A DNA stretch of 42,727 nt from Ilumatobacteraceae bacterium (lineage in GTDB: Bacteria; Actinomycetota; Acidimicrobiia; Acidimicrobiales; Ilumatobacteraceae). Below the pieces are notes generated by a model. That model had not been told where the DNA came from. It did no database searches and worked only from the letters and a program-made list of their open reading frames with translations. The DNA lies in assembly GCA_030729045.1 (NCBI GenBank), contig JANQYF010000029.1:19140-61866 (forward strand), given 5' to 3'. Position numbers and translations under genes: made by a program. Numbering within the stretch: the stretch's first letter is position 1; every line of letters starts with the position of its first letter. Below, one piece after another: positions 42,395 through 42,727 of this stretch.

Positions 42395-42727
42395 CTACTT
42401 CAGCAAACCCTTGATTGCATCACGAGTGTTGGCAATTTCTTCAGGTGTTGCACCGAACTCCACAGCGGCGAAATCGGTGACCCCAATGTCTGCCAGTGCA
42501 GCAACCCTGTCTTGCACTTCACCAATTGAACCCATGATGGCGATATCTGCTGGGCCTGCTGCACCTTCACGGTCGAGCATGGCTCGGTAGCTAGGCAATG
42601 TGCCGTACACCGCGAACACTTTGGCTGCACGTTCTGCTGCAGCAACTTTGTCAGTTGTTACACACACCGGAAGCGCTGCGATGATGCGAGGTGCTGGTCG
42701 ATCGAATTCGTCTGCTGCTTTTGTGAT
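42395..42727 (-). CDS. LLM-class F420-dependent oxidoreductase (C-terminal part)
   Basis: This reading frame enters from the right edge and continues to a TAG at 42395, giving at least 110 residues. The sequence PRIIAALPVCVTTD and the C-terminal GSIGEVQDRVAALADIGVTDF followed by AAVEFGATPEE match the C-terminal end of a luciferase-like monooxygenase family enzyme, many of which use F420 in actinobacteria. An in-frame GTG at 42667 is not the real start, since the frame and similarity extend beyond it. The N-terminal cofactor site is outside the window, so F420 use is inferred. Confidence 0.8.
   Translation of the reverse strand: MTKAADEFDRPAPRIIAALPVCVTTDKVAAAERAAKVFAVYGTLPSYRAMLDREGAAGPADIAIMGSIGEVQDRVAALADIGVTDFAAVEFGATPEEIANTRDAIKGLLK

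Overview
This window looks like a chromosomal stretch from an actinobacterium, most likely a compact aquatic member of the Acidimicrobiia (an inference, not proven here). The actinobacterial markers are a PafB/PafC regulator pair, an HU gene followed by a Lys/Ala-rich tail reading frame, a 28-residue bL37-like ribosomal microgene and the end of a probable F420-dependent (LLM-class) oxidoreductase. Base composition is near 50% GC. Coding density is very high: neighbouring genes overlap by 4-60 bp even tail to tail, and only one gap exceeds 300 bases (411-1041). I see no phage, insertion sequence, CRISPR array or rRNA.

Layout. 1-410: HU and a separate Lys/Ala-repeat reading frame, both leftward. 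1042-3495: PIN-PhoH ATPase, a limonene-epoxide-hydrolase-like protein and a DEDDh exonuclease. 3468-8258: leftward bioY, tetR, pgi, pafB, pafC. 8324-12235: Ppx/GppA phosphatase, L,D-transpeptidase, glycosyltransferase and a small membrane protein. 12240-13565: argG. 13505-16274: an M20 peptidase, an o-succinylbenzoate synthase/N-succinylamino-acid racemase, tRNA-Leu(UAA) and a hypothetical gene, all leftward. 16349-24636: a Cas4/RecB-like nuclease, VOC protein, bL37, secreted HNH nuclease, HxlR regulator, ferredoxin, prolyl oligopeptidase, MauE-like protein, flavin reductase, MBL hydrolase and alpha/beta hydrolase. 24623-28235: mutY, MaoC hydratase, a flippase-like membrane protein and a serine hydrolase. 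28315-33239: a methylsuccinyl-CoA dehydrogenase candidate and two malyl-CoA-lyase-type enzymes, separated by a HAD gene and a VapBC module. 33281-34172: an XRE/nucleotidyltransferase pair behind a perfect 38-bp palindrome. 34237-42727: dienelactone hydrolase, an eIF2B-like orphan, a thioredoxin-fold protein, hrpB, class I fumarase, an OYE-family oxidoreductase, an enoyl-CoA hydratase and the LLM oxidoreductase end.

How the parts work together. The clearest metabolic theme is the lower half of the ethylmalonyl-CoA pathway: methylsuccinyl-CoA dehydrogenase, a MaoC mesaconyl-CoA hydratase candidate, beta-methylmalyl/malyl-CoA lyase and a malyl-CoA thioesterase-like paralogue, with fumarase nearby. 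A second theme is the racemase plus M20 deacylase pair, which could convert N-succinylated D-amino acids to L-amino acids. Two small toxin-antitoxin-like modules lie in the 30.6-34.2 kb region.

The most general signal is in the promoters. About half of the genes have a TANNNT hexamer (often TAGCGT or TACCGT) ending 6-8 nt before the start codon, as expected for leaderless transcripts. Several genes lacking it carry a Shine-Dalgarno sequence instead. This pattern also helped me choose start codons.
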